A stretch of 9,211 nucleotides of DNA, from the NCBI GenBank assembly GCA_002501885.1, contig DAON01000052.1:5638-14848 (forward strand), given 5' to 3'. Source of the DNA: Euryarchaeota archaeon UBA220 (GTDB taxonomy: Archaea > Thermoplasmatota > Poseidoniia > Poseidoniales > Thalassarchaeaceae). Shown one piece after another: positions 1-6,623 of the stretch. The notes beneath the pieces were generated by a model. That model was not told the DNA's origin. It did no database searches and was given only the letters and a program-made list of their open reading frames with translations. Each line of letters begins with the position of its first letter. The stretch's first letter is position 1. Position numbers and translations under genes: made by a program.

Positions 1-1427
1 ACAACAGCAGTGTTTGAAACACCGCTTGCTGCAATCATGTCAGCTGCTGCCTGGCCCTGTAGTGCGTCGCTTGGTACAATCCTGTAGAAGTGAGGATATG
101 CAGTTGCGTCGCTCAGAGCTGGCGATGTGCTAGCGTAGGAGATCATTGGGATTCCTGCTGCAGATAGTAGGGCGTTGGCACCCATCGAAGCACCAGAGCA
201 AGCTGCTCCGGCCACTGCGACAACTCCAGCGTCAATCAGGGACTGAGCTGCAGTCTGCGCCATTGTACCGTCGCATCCAGAATCGGCCTCGATAACCTCG
301 AAGACATAGTCTCCATCCATTGCGTTCAGGTCATCCATAGCTGCTCCCCAAGCAAAGGTGAATGGGGCAGCGAACTGCGAAATAGGACCAGAAGCATCGT
401 TCAGGAAACCTAGCTTGATTGTGGTTGCTGCAGGGGCCTGGAACATTGGGTTCTCAGTTCCCATGTAGTGAGCTGCGATTTCGTCAACAATGGCGTCAGC
501 CATATCAGCGTCGAAACCGACCACATTCATGTCGTCGTCGTATGACTCAAACGGTGGGTAGAACGGATCAGTGCACAACTTCAGGCTACCAGACTCAAGG
601 ACACCGGTTAGGGTGCTGCCCTCAGTTGGGGTCGGGTATTCTGTAGCAGTGTCAGCCGTTGTGTCATCAGCAAGTGTGACAGCTCCATCGAACCAAGCGC
701 CGTAAATGGCGTCGTATTCTCCGGAAGCGACAACAGCGCCGATAGCGACATCCAGAGCAGCAAGAAGCTCTCCGGAGTCCTCACGGACGGCTAGACCGAA
801 GTTCTCATCCGAGAAGGTGACCATTAGGTCGCCCTCTAGAGACAGAACAGGTGCGTCTCCCATGGCGTAGTGTGCGTCACCGTTGTTCAGAGCGGCGATT
901 ACTGAAGGGAAGTCCTCGAAAGCACTGATTGTAGCCATACCTAGGTTCTCATTGGCGTATAGGTCAGAGGTGGTCCCCGACTGTACGGCAATTGTGGTAC
1001 CTGCTGCGTTCAGGTCCGAGACATCCGAGATTGTTGCTGCACCGTCTCCGCCGATAACACCCTGGCTGCTTGTGTAGTAAGCCCTGGTGAAGTCGACGAC
1101 TTGGTCGCGCTCATCTGTCTTCGTCATCGCCGAGATAATGGCGTCGCACATCTCGCCGGCATTCAGGTTGGGGATAATGGGGTCCCATCCAGACTCCACC
1201 CACATTGGGCCGACATCGGCAGCCAATGTGATGGACCAGGTTGGGTCGTAGGTACACGATCCGTCGTCTTCGGTAGCATCTGCGTTGTAGTTGTTCGCCG
1301 TAGCGTCCATACAACCCATTACTGCCACAGGCTCAGGGTCCTCATCATCTCCCCCTAGGCAACCAGCGAACGCTGCCGCTAGCATACTCAGGGTAAGCAT
1401 CATTGCAATTATTTTCTTGTTTTCCAT
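1..1427 (-). CDS. Fused ABC-transporter substrate-binding lipoprotein (SBP_bac_3-like plus LivJ-like), 3' end outside window
   Basis: 475 codons are open from ATG at 1427 to the left edge, with no stop seen. Residues 1-23 form a lipoprotein signal (KK, hydrophobic core, lipobox FAGC with Cys23), followed by an acidic linker and a small module with Cys39 and Cys58 ending DDGSC. Residues about 64-248 match the later part of an amino-acid-binding domain (SBP_bac_3): WDPIIPNLNAGEMCDAI, TDERDQVVDF, GTTIAVQSGTTSD and the closing YDAIYGAWF. Residues about 268-317 look like the missing beginning of the same domain (GVLESGSLKLCTDPFYPPFE, GFDADMADAI). From about 335 (IKLGFLNDASGPIS) a Peripla_BP_6/LivJ domain runs to the edge, with QSLIDAGVVAVAGAACSGA and IPMISYASTSPALSD. 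Known role of both families: capture of amino acids or similar solutes outside the membrane for an ABC importer; the ligand here is unknown. No permease gene lies in view. A weak GGAG sits 12 nt before the start. Confidence 0.85.
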   Translation of the reverse strand, partial: MENKKIIAMMLTLSMLAAAFAGCLGGDDEDPEPVAVMGCMDATANNYNADATEDDGSCTYDPTWSITLAADVGPMWVESGWDPIIPNLNAGEMCDAIISAMTKTDERDQVVDFTRAYYTSSQGVIGGDGAATISDVSDLNAAGTTIAVQSGTTSDLYANENLGMATISAFEDFPSVIAALNNGDAHYAMGDAPVLSLEGDLMVTFSDENFGLAVREDSGELLAALDVAIGAVVASGEYDAIYGAWFDGAVTLADDTTADTATEYPTPTEGSTLTGVLESGSLKLCTDPFYPPFESYDDDMNVVGFDADMADAIVDEIAAHYMGTENPMFQAPAATTIKLGFLNDASGPISQFAAPFTFAWGAAMDDLNAMDGDYVFEVIEADSGCDGTMAQTAAQSLIDAGVVAVAGAACSGASMGANALLSAAGIPMISYASTSPALSDATAYPHFYRIVPSDALQGQAAADMIAASGVSNTAV

Positions 1428-1444
1428 AGCGTAATCACGCTCCA

Positions 1445-1454
1445 GTGCCGGCAC
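1445..1454. promoter_or_regulatory. 10-bp perfect palindrome near the binding-protein gene start
   Basis: GTGCCGGCAC is its own reverse complement and lies 18-27 nt before the ATG at 1427. If the TATA-like box at 1468-1477 is used, the expected start of transcription falls on it, which would suit a repressor operator. It is GC-rich within an otherwise AT-rich spacer. Function is inferred only; a 10-bp palindrome can occur by chance. Confidence 0.3.
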
Positions 1455-1480
1455 GACGATGTGTGGTAGTTATAGAGATT

Positions 1481-1500
1481 CGGTATTTTTACCGTAGGTA
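1481..1500. promoter_or_regulatory. Overlapping inverted repeats, candidate operator
   Basis: CGGTA-TTTT-TACCG (1481-1494) is a perfect 5-bp inverted repeat, and its right arm is reused in TACC-GTA-GGTA (1490-1500). Nested half-sites of this sort are typical of dimeric regulator sites. It lies between the candidate divergent promoters. It could also simply form a small hairpin in the binding-protein mRNA leader. Confidence 0.35.
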
Positions 1501-1612
1501 AAGCGTTTAGATAATAAAAACCATCCAAATTTCTCTATTTTCGAAGATTTTGGCTTAAATATGCTATTATTTTGATAGTGACAATCATTGAGTGGTTGCT
1601 TTTCGGGTCAAC

Positions 1613-2722
1613 ATGGGCGTCGATCCGATTGACTATGCCTCGAGTGGAGTGGACATCGATGCTGAAGGAAAGGCCATCTCAAGTCTGATTGGTGCACTCG
1701 GCAACTCAGTTAGGAAGTCAGGTCAGAAGGGTGCGCCAGTTCCTCTGCCTGGTGGCTTCGGAGGAATTGTCGAATTTGGTGATGCTCGGCTCGTGTTGGC
1801 AACTGATGGAGTTGGCTCAAAATTACAGATAGCAAGCCAGACTGGTTGGTTAAGAGGGGTGGGGATTGACTGCATCGCTATGAATGTGAATGACCTCATT
1901 TGTGTGGGCGCTGAGCCAATTGCTTTCGTGGACTACATCGCAGTTCCAAAGACTGACCCAATGGTGCATGCTGAGTTGGGCCATTCACTAACTGAAGGTT
2001 GTCGTCAGGCCAGGGTAACTTTAGCTGGCGGGGAGACTGCAACCTTGCCTGGGATTGTGACCGAGTTGGACTTATCTGGAACAGCCCTAGGGTGGTTCCC
2101 TGAAGGTGGTGAAATTACCGGTGAAAGATTGCAGGTTGGTGATGCAATTATTGGCCTACCAAGTAGCGGAATACACTCAAATGGATACACTCTTGTAAGA
2201 GCAGTTCTAGAGAGATCCGGTCTATCTTTGAACGATTCTGCACCTTTCGAAGTTGAGGCTGGTCGGATAGAAAGATGGATGGAAGGTGATTTGACCATTG
2301 GAGAGGTTCTCCTGAATCCAACGATGATTTATGTCGATCCGGTGATTGACCTAGTGCTCGCTTGCAGAGAAGGCAATGGCCCATGCTCTTCTGAAGATAT
2401 CAAAGCGATTGCTCACATCACTGGTGGAGGCTTGTCTAATCTACTGCGATTGCATGAGACTCTAGGTTGGCATATCGATGACCCTCTAACAGTGCATCCT
2501 GAGTTCTCTTGGATAGCAGATGTAGGCCCAGTAGATTCTAGAGAGATGCATAGAACATTCAACATGGGTATGGGGATGGTGATTGCAGTTTCAGACGGTG
2601 TTTCGGACGATGTTGAAAAGTGGCTTGCTGAGAGACTTACGGGTACGCGTAGAGTTGGTTCAGTCACGGATTCAGGGAAGGTGACACATGCAGATTCAGA
2701 AGTGTTCTTCGATCATTACTGA
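1613..2722 (+). CDS. purM: Phosphoribosylformylglycinamidine cyclo-ligase (AIR synthetase)
   Basis: PurM makes aminoimidazole ribonucleotide from FGAM using ATP, the fifth step of de novo purine synthesis, in the cytoplasm. The 369-residue product has the family's landmarks in order: SGVDIDAEG (11-19), LATDGVGSK (62-70), IAMNVNDLICVGAEPIAFVDY (the ATP-binding region, 88-108), LAGGETATLPG (137-147), SGIHSNGYTLVR (185-196) and IAHITGGGLSNLL (266-278). The usual length is about 340-350, so it is slightly long, mainly within the C-terminal half. The ATG at 1613 is chosen because it leaves about 12 residues before GVD, as in known PurM; an in-frame GTG at 1592 would add seven residues. trm1 follows 50 bp downstream on the same strand, so the two are probably one transcript. 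Nothing in the sequence points to unusual activity. Confidence 0.96.
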   Translation: MGVDPIDYASSGVDIDAEGKAISSLIGALGNSVRKSGQKGAPVPLPGGFGGIVEFGDARLVLATDGVGSKLQIASQTGWLRGVGIDCIAMNVNDLICVGAEPIAFVDYIAVPKTDPMVHAELGHSLTEGCRQARVTLAGGETATLPGIVTELDLSGTALGWFPEGGEITGERLQVGDAIIGLPSSGIHSNGYTLVRAVLERSGLSLNDSAPFEVEAGRIERWMEGDLTIGEVLLNPTMIYVDPVIDLVLACREGNGPCSSEDIKAIAHITGGGLSNLLRLHETLGWHIDDPLTVHPEFSWIADVGPVDSREMHRTFNMGMGMVIAVSDGVSDDVEKWLAERLTGTRRVGSVTDSGKVTHADSEVFFDHY

Positions 2723-2772
2723 GCAATTCTACCAGTAGTCAATACCTTGTGCGGTAACTACCTCCGAGAAGC

Positions 2773-4095
2773 ATGGGTGAAAACGAGCCTAGTGGTTGGC
2801 CCGGTGTGCTGCATCGAGAGGGTCGCACTCTATGCAGACTACCAGGGGACCCTTCTGAATTGGGCCCCGGGCCGGGAACCAAGGGGCAGGGTGCTGTCTT
2901 CCATAATCCAGCAATGGCAGGTAGCAGAACACGTAGTGTGCTACTTCTCCAATATTGTATCGAGGCAGGGCTTCTTGGAGAAGGTACAATCTATGCACTC
3001 GATGGGCTTTCTGCCTCTGGAATTAGGGCGCGCAGGTGGTTGAATGAATTGCCTTCTGAAAGTGCAAACAGAATTAGCGCCACGATGGGTGATATGGATC
3101 CTGCAGCTCTAGATTGGGCTATGCTTTGTCACGAAGAGTTTCCTCCCAGTCATGGCAAGGGAGAATTGCTTCAGCATTTGGGTGACTTGCGAAAAAGTGT
3201 ACTCGAACATGGCAGGCATTGGGTAGATATTGATCCATACGGGTCGCCTCTTCCTTTCCTTGATACAGCAGTCCAATCGCTGGCAAGGCGGGGTGTAATT
3301 GAAGTCAGTGCGACCGATAGTGCTGCACTATCTGGTTCTTCAAAAAGCGCATTACTAAGGCGCTATGGAGCGAGAGTATATACTGACGGTTTGGCGCATG
3401 ATTCTGGCCTAAGAGTGTTACTTGCTAGCCTTGCCAGAACTGCGGCTAGGCATGAGCGATCGGTGATTCCATTGTTATCGGTATGGGACTCTCACCACCT
3501 GAGAGTCTCGGCCCTAGTCAAAAGAGGAGTAGAGGGGGCCAATCGGGTAGAAGAGTCTCTTGGCTGGAGGGTAGCTGAGCCAACAAAGTCTGAGGTTTCT
3601 GTGTCTATTTCCGCTGCTCTGCATCCACATACTACACTGGATTCGGATTCTCTTCCTATGCACTGCTTCTTGCCTCTCAATCATCCAATCGACCGTGCCG
3701 ACAAGCGTGTTTCTGGTCCAATGTGGATTGGGGCTCTTGGAGATTCAGGCGCAATGGCGTCGATGAGTGAAGAGCGGGCCGTTGGGTTGAGTAGTCCTAT
3801 GTATGACGAGAATGATCCTCTTGCATGGTCCGAGCGTGATTGCGAGAGAGAGAAGCGGAGTGTTGTCCGTAGTGTAAGGCACCTATCTGAGGAAGCTGCA
3901 GTAATCGATGCTCCTCACTTGATTCTAGTCGATGATTTGGCGAGTTGGCTCGGTTCGGGCTCTCCGGTCAGTCCGAGTAAGATGGTTGAAAAATTGCGTA
4001 AAGAAGGTCACAGGGCCGCTGTTTCCAGATATGGAAAACCGTCTTTCAGGACTGATGCCCCTTGGGATGCAATTGTTTCAGCCACCGATGTATGA
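2773..4095 (+). CDS. trm1: tRNA (guanine(26)-N(2))-dimethyltransferase Trm1
   Basis: Trm1 uses S-adenosylmethionine to dimethylate G26 at the D-arm/anticodon-arm hinge of tRNAs. The 440-residue product shows the expected order: EGRTLCRLP (16-24), AVFHNPAM (41-48), the SAM-binding LDGLSASGIRARR (76-88), DPAALDWA (109-116), the catalytic-region VDIDPYGSPLPFLD (151-164), SATDSAALSG (179-188), RYGARVY (197-203), DSGLRVLLASLARTAA (210-225), and a C-terminal GKPSFRTDAPWDAI (421-434). The GPMWIG segment (315-320) corresponds to the family's GPLW element. Odd point: the paired cysteines that usually precede this element in archaeal and eukaryotic Trm1 are absent; only Cys298 is nearby. The length is somewhat above the roughly 380 of Pyrococcus Trm1. 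It lies 50 bp behind purM, and its last 18 bp overlap the 3' end of convergent moaA. Confidence 0.93.
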   Translation: MGENEPSGWPGVLHREGRTLCRLPGDPSELGPGPGTKGQGAVFHNPAMAGSRTRSVLLLQYCIEAGLLGEGTIYALDGLSASGIRARRWLNELPSESANRISATMGDMDPAALDWAMLCHEEFPPSHGKGELLQHLGDLRKSVLEHGRHWVDIDPYGSPLPFLDTAVQSLARRGVIEVSATDSAALSGSSKSALLRRYGARVYTDGLAHDSGLRVLLASLARTAARHERSVIPLLSVWDSHHLRVSALVKRGVEGANRVEESLGWRVAEPTKSEVSVSISAALHPHTTLDSDSLPMHCFLPLNHPIDRADKRVSGPMWIGALGDSGAMASMSEERAVGLSSPMYDENDPLAWSERDCEREKRSVVRSVRHLSEEAAVIDAPHLILVDDLASWLGSGSPVSPSKMVEKLRKEGHRAAVSRYGKPSFRTDAPWDAIVSATDV

Positions 4096-5073
4096 CATCT
4101 CAATCCTATCCGATGGCTTTGACATCTCGGATCTAATCTCAGAGTATCTATCTTCTCTTTCTTGCCAATGAGATCTGATTATTGATGCAATTTCCTCATC
4201 TGAACTACCCATCCTAATTGGGGACAGTAAATCCAACCCTCTACTTGAGAAGAGGCAGGTGTAAAACCTACCATCGGCCGATATCCTGGCTCTAGTGCAA
4301 TTACCACAGAATGGTTCGGTAACACTGGTTATGAGGCCTACTTCATCTCCTTGTGCCGTCTCGTACCTCTTGGCTACATCACTCTTTTTTACTGAGGGGA
4401 TTGGTTTCAATTCGCCTATCAATTGTCGGATTTCTTCAGCACTAACCACATCCTCCAGTGACCATCCATTTGTTGAACCCACATCCATGTACTCAATGAA
4501 ACGAATTGCTATATCTCTATTAGAAAAACGCTCAATCAAATCTAATACTTCTTCTTCATTTGAATTTCTTTTGACTACAGTATTGATTTTTATTGGGCCC
4601 AAACCAACTGATTCGGCCGCCTCTATACCGGCCATAACAGAGGCAACCGTATGACCTGAATCGGTAATCTTAGCAAATGTGGCTTCGTCAATTGCATCAA
4701 GGCTCACAGTTACACGGTTGAGGCCTGCAGCGGAAAGGGCTGGAGCATATCTCGGTAAGAGGACGCCGTTGGTTGTCATCGCGATCTCGACATCTCTCAG
4801 AGCCAGCATTGAAACCAAATTGTGTAAGTTTCTGCGAAGGAGTGGTTCTCCTCCTGTGAGGCGAATCTTTTCTACGCCGAGCGATACGAAAATACCTGCT
4901 AAGCGGTCTATCTCCTCAAATGTCATTATTTCATCGCGGCCCATGAATGGAAAATCGTTCCCAAACACTTCTCTAGGCATGCAATATGTACATCTGAAGT
5001 TGCACTTATCCGTGACTGATATTCTCAAATCAATTAGTGGCCGGTTCAGTTTGTCCACCGGCTTTGACTCCAT
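4078..5073 (-). CDS. moaA: GTP 3',8-cyclase MoaA (molybdenum cofactor biosynthesis)
   Basis: MoaA is a radical-SAM enzyme that converts GTP to 3',8-cyclo-GTP, which MoaC then turns into cyclic pyranopterin monophosphate. The 331-residue product has the full signature. The N-terminal SAM cluster motif is C24-x3-C28-x2-C31 within TDKCNFRCTYCMP. The SAM-binding TGGEP is at 73-77, TTNG at 100-103 and VSLDA at 123-127. The C-terminal GTP-binding cluster is C256, C259 and C273 (PFCGNCTRARISADG...TC), including the RxR arginines 261 and 263. The chain ends in Gly-Gly, the C-terminal dipeptide needed for MoaA function in studied enzymes. Length is typical. No other moa or moe gene is in the window. 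It is transcribed away from nfuA across an 88-bp spacer; ATG at 5073 leaves the normal short lead-in before the CxxxCxxC motif. Confidence 0.96.
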   Translation of the reverse strand: MESKPVDKLNRPLIDLRISVTDKCNFRCTYCMPREVFGNDFPFMGRDEIMTFEEIDRLAGIFVSLGVEKIRLTGGEPLLRRNLHNLVSMLALRDVEIAMTTNGVLLPRYAPALSAAGLNRVTVSLDAIDEATFAKITDSGHTVASVMAGIEAAESVGLGPIKINTVVKRNSNEEEVLDLIERFSNRDIAIRFIEYMDVGSTNGWSLEDVVSAEEIRQLIGELKPIPSVKKSDVAKRYETAQGDEVGLITSVTEPFCGNCTRARISADGRFYTCLFSSRGLDLLSPIRMGSSDEEIASIIRSHWQEREDRYSEIRSEMSKPSDRIEMSYIGG

Positions 5074-5161
5074 CCAACTTGCGTGTAGATACTTGGTGAT
5101 GAGTCTTGCCTGTAGTCGGACAGGTTGAAATTATAGGATATGGTCACAGATACCGAAAGGC
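5074..5161. promoter_or_regulatory. Shared divergent promoter of moaA and nfuA
   Basis: An AT-rich element, AAATTATA at 5128-5135, lies about 27-34 nt before the nfuA ATG, so nfuA mRNA would be nearly leaderless. Read on the other strand the same bases give TATAATTT, about 55-60 nt before the moaA ATG. A 5-bp inverted repeat, CCTGT-6 nt-ACAGG (5109-5124), sits directly beside it and could bind a regulator or form a small hairpin in the moaA leader. Promoter use is inferred from spacing. Confidence 0.45.
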
Positions 5162-5725
5162 ATGCTTACTATCACCGATAAGGCTCAAGAGATGCTTGGC
5201 CAATTTGCAGAATCTGCTGACGAGGGGGTTGAGTTAATTCTTCGAGTAGAGATTGTCGGCAGGGGGCCCAAGGGTTTCCAGTATGACTTGCAGTTTGTAG
5301 GGCGCGAAGATAGAAAGGAAGATGATATCGAAGTCGATGTTGAAGGAATGCCTGTCCTAGTTGCTGCCCGGAGCGCCCAGTATCTCGAAGGTACTACTCT
5401 TGACTACAAGGAGACCCTGATGGGTGGCGGATTCAGTTTTGAAAACCCAAACCCACTATGGGTGGACGAGTTGTCTAATGCAGTAGCAGATATCATCGCA
5501 AGTGAGGTCAATCCTGTCGTCGCTTCGCATGGCGGACATGTCGATTTGATTGGTGTCGATGATGGTAAGGCAATCATCGCATTTGGTGGAGGTTGTCAGG
5601 GCTGCGGTATGGTTGATGTGACCCTCAAGCAAGGGGTTGAGGTCATGATTAAGGATAATGTCCCTGGAATTTCTGAAGTTATCGATGCAACAGATCATGA
5701 AGCCGGAACTAATCCATTCTACTGA
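5162..5725 (+). CDS. nfuA: NfuA-type iron-sulfur cluster carrier
   Basis: The 187-residue product matches bacterial NfuA over its whole length (E. coli NfuA is 191). Residues 1-97 are a degenerate A-type (IscA-like) domain; it keeps MLTITDKAQEML and GGGFSFENPNP but has no cysteines, as in NfuA. Residues about 105-172 are the NifU C-terminal domain with HGGHVDLIGV (123-132) and GGGCQGCGMVDVTLKQGVE (142-160), where Cys145 and Cys148 would bind a 4Fe-4S cluster at a dimer interface. The tail SEVIDATDHEAGTNPFY also resembles the bacterial ending. Role by family: holding a 4Fe-4S cluster and passing it to target enzymes in the cytoplasm. The two-domain form is usually bacterial, so transfer into this lineage is likely. 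The neighbour moaA, read divergently, is a plausible client with two such clusters. Stop abuts the convergent PAC2 gene. Confidence 0.93.
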   Translation: MLTITDKAQEMLGQFAESADEGVELILRVEIVGRGPKGFQYDLQFVGREDRKEDDIEVDVEGMPVLVAARSAQYLEGTTLDYKETLMGGGFSFENPNPLWVDELSNAVADIIASEVNPVVASHGGHVDLIGVDDGKAIIAFGGGCQGCGMVDVTLKQGVEVMIKDNVPGISEVIDATDHEAGTNPFY

Positions 5726-6496
5726 TTAGAAAACCATTGGAATATCGTCTTCGTCATCATCCGAATCTGGTGCAGGTAAGGCCATTGAGTGGGCCCTCTC
5801 AAACGCCTCTCTAACTCTCTCCTCTATATTTCGAGCATCATCGAGAAGACCTTGGACTGGAATTTCCCTATCCATCAACTCACTAAGTCCCTCCACGGCA
5901 ATTAGAGCAGCCCTGGCATCTGGGTACATCGGATTACACTCAGCCAGTAGGGCAGTGACATCTAGACCTCGACGCTCTCCCTCGGCGATTAGATAACCAG
6001 CAATCCCGGCAACAATTCCTTGCTGTATTTGCTGAATTCCAGCGTCTTCGAGTTGATTTCTGCTGGCTGATGTAGAGGCAACTCCCCACAAATCGCTGTC
6101 TTCCTTGATTCCTAGGTCGTTGCTTACGACTCCATCAATTACAATTAATCGGTCGAATCCTCCTTTGGTGAACCACTCCATCACGGTCTCTCCGAAGTAT
6201 ACATCATTATCGCTCGGGAATTGAATCTCTGAGGTGAATACTCCGAGACCCTCACCCTGATACACTCTGACTGGGTGTTTTGGAACTGAGTCATGAATCA
6301 GAGCTATGGCTGGGAATTTGGGGTGCATAACAGTCCCCATAGGGGACAATTCGAGTGTCTTGATTAGATGGGATGTGGCAATCACACCGACTGAGCCGAC
6401 AGTAGAGAAACCACAGATTGCAGTTCCACCGAGCCCTGAAGGGTCGGCATCAGCGTGCAGGACTAGTGGATATGCGCCGCTCGTGTACTCCTCCAT
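5726..6496 (-). CDS. PAC2-family protein, probable proteasome assembly chaperone
   Basis: The 256-residue product fits the PAC2 family, which includes eukaryotic Pac2/Psmg2 and archaeal PbaA/PbaB. Visible family features: GGTAICGFSTVGSVGVIATSHLIKTL (23-48), DRLIVIDGVV (115-124), GIVAGIAGYLIAEGERRGLDVTALLAE (160-186), and the PDARAALIAVEGL (192-204) segment typical of the domain's end. A helical stretch (216-237) leads to a very acidic tail, DSDDDEDDIPMVF. Known archaeal relatives help assemble or bind the 20S proteasome, some through a C-terminal HbYX motif; here the last residues are MVF, with Val instead of Tyr, so canonical docking is not evident. ATG at 6496 is preferred over an in-frame TTG at 6511. 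A six-G run lies 9 nt before it. Upstream gene is divergent. A different PAC2 role is possible. Confidence 0.82.
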   Translation of the reverse strand: MEEYTSGAYPLVLHADADPSGLGGTAICGFSTVGSVGVIATSHLIKTLELSPMGTVMHPKFPAIALIHDSVPKHPVRVYQGEGLGVFTSEIQFPSDNDVYFGETVMEWFTKGGFDRLIVIDGVVSNDLGIKEDSDLWGVASTSASRNQLEDAGIQQIQQGIVAGIAGYLIAEGERRGLDVTALLAECNPMYPDARAALIAVEGLSELMDREIPVQGLLDDARNIEERVREAFERAHSMALPAPDSDDDEDDIPMVF

Positions 6497-6623
6497 GAGG
6501 TAGCCCCCCAATCAGGGATTATTGAAACCCACGACTAGAGTATTCTCAAATTGTGGAGATTAGCACTTGCACTAGTTAAGGAAAATAGCGACAAATTAAC
6601 ACCGATGAAGCGTTGCGGGACCT
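6497..6623. promoter_or_regulatory. Divergent promoter region, PAC2 gene / winged-helix gene
   Basis: AAATTAA (6593-6599) lies about 25-31 nt before the GTG at 6624, preceded by a purine-rich GGAAAAT that could serve as BRE; this predicts a leaderless mRNA starting at the GTG. On the minus strand TTTCAATAAT (around 6518-6527) stands about 25 nt from the PAC2 ATG, but is a poorer TATA match. No clear hairpin was found. Confidence 0.45.

Larger units (their letters stand above)
1428..1612. promoter_or_regulatory. Divergent promoter region, binding-protein gene / purM
   Basis: This AT-rich spacer separates two genes read outward. For purM, TTAAATAT at 1555-1562 resembles an archaeal TATA box and would place initiation near 1585. 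For the binding-protein gene, two minus-strand candidates exist: CTCTATAACT (1468-1477, initiation near 1446) and TTTTTATTAT (1511-1520, initiation near 1489). Assignments rest on box likeness and spacing only. Confidence 0.5.

Noticed and set aside
419..646. Plus-strand open frame of 75 codons inside the binding-protein gene
   Set aside because: It is antisense to a frame with clear domain homology, and its translation has no family-like motif.
1592..1612. Upstream GTG start for purM
   Set aside because: It adds seven residues not expected from PurM alignment; ATG 1613 leaves the usual lead before GVD. It is not excluded, since it lies close to the predicted transcription start.
2747..3043. 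Plus-strand open frame of 98 codons across the start of trm1
   Set aside because: It is in another frame from trm1, and the Trm1 frame explains the region from its N-terminal motif onward.
4383..4390. Oligo-T tract as a terminator for trm1 read-through
   Set aside because: It lies nearly 300 bases past the trm1 stop, deep inside moaA, and codes for Lys-Lys-Ser there; no support beyond base composition.
4295..5128. Two plus-strand open frames of 119 and 149 codons over moaA
   Set aside because: Both are antisense shadows of moaA, whose cysteine clusters and GGEP motif prove the minus-strand frame.
6497..6511. TTG start extending the PAC2 protein by five residues
   Set aside because: ATG 6496 is a stronger start codon, and the added residues (through the G-run) are not part of the family's domain.
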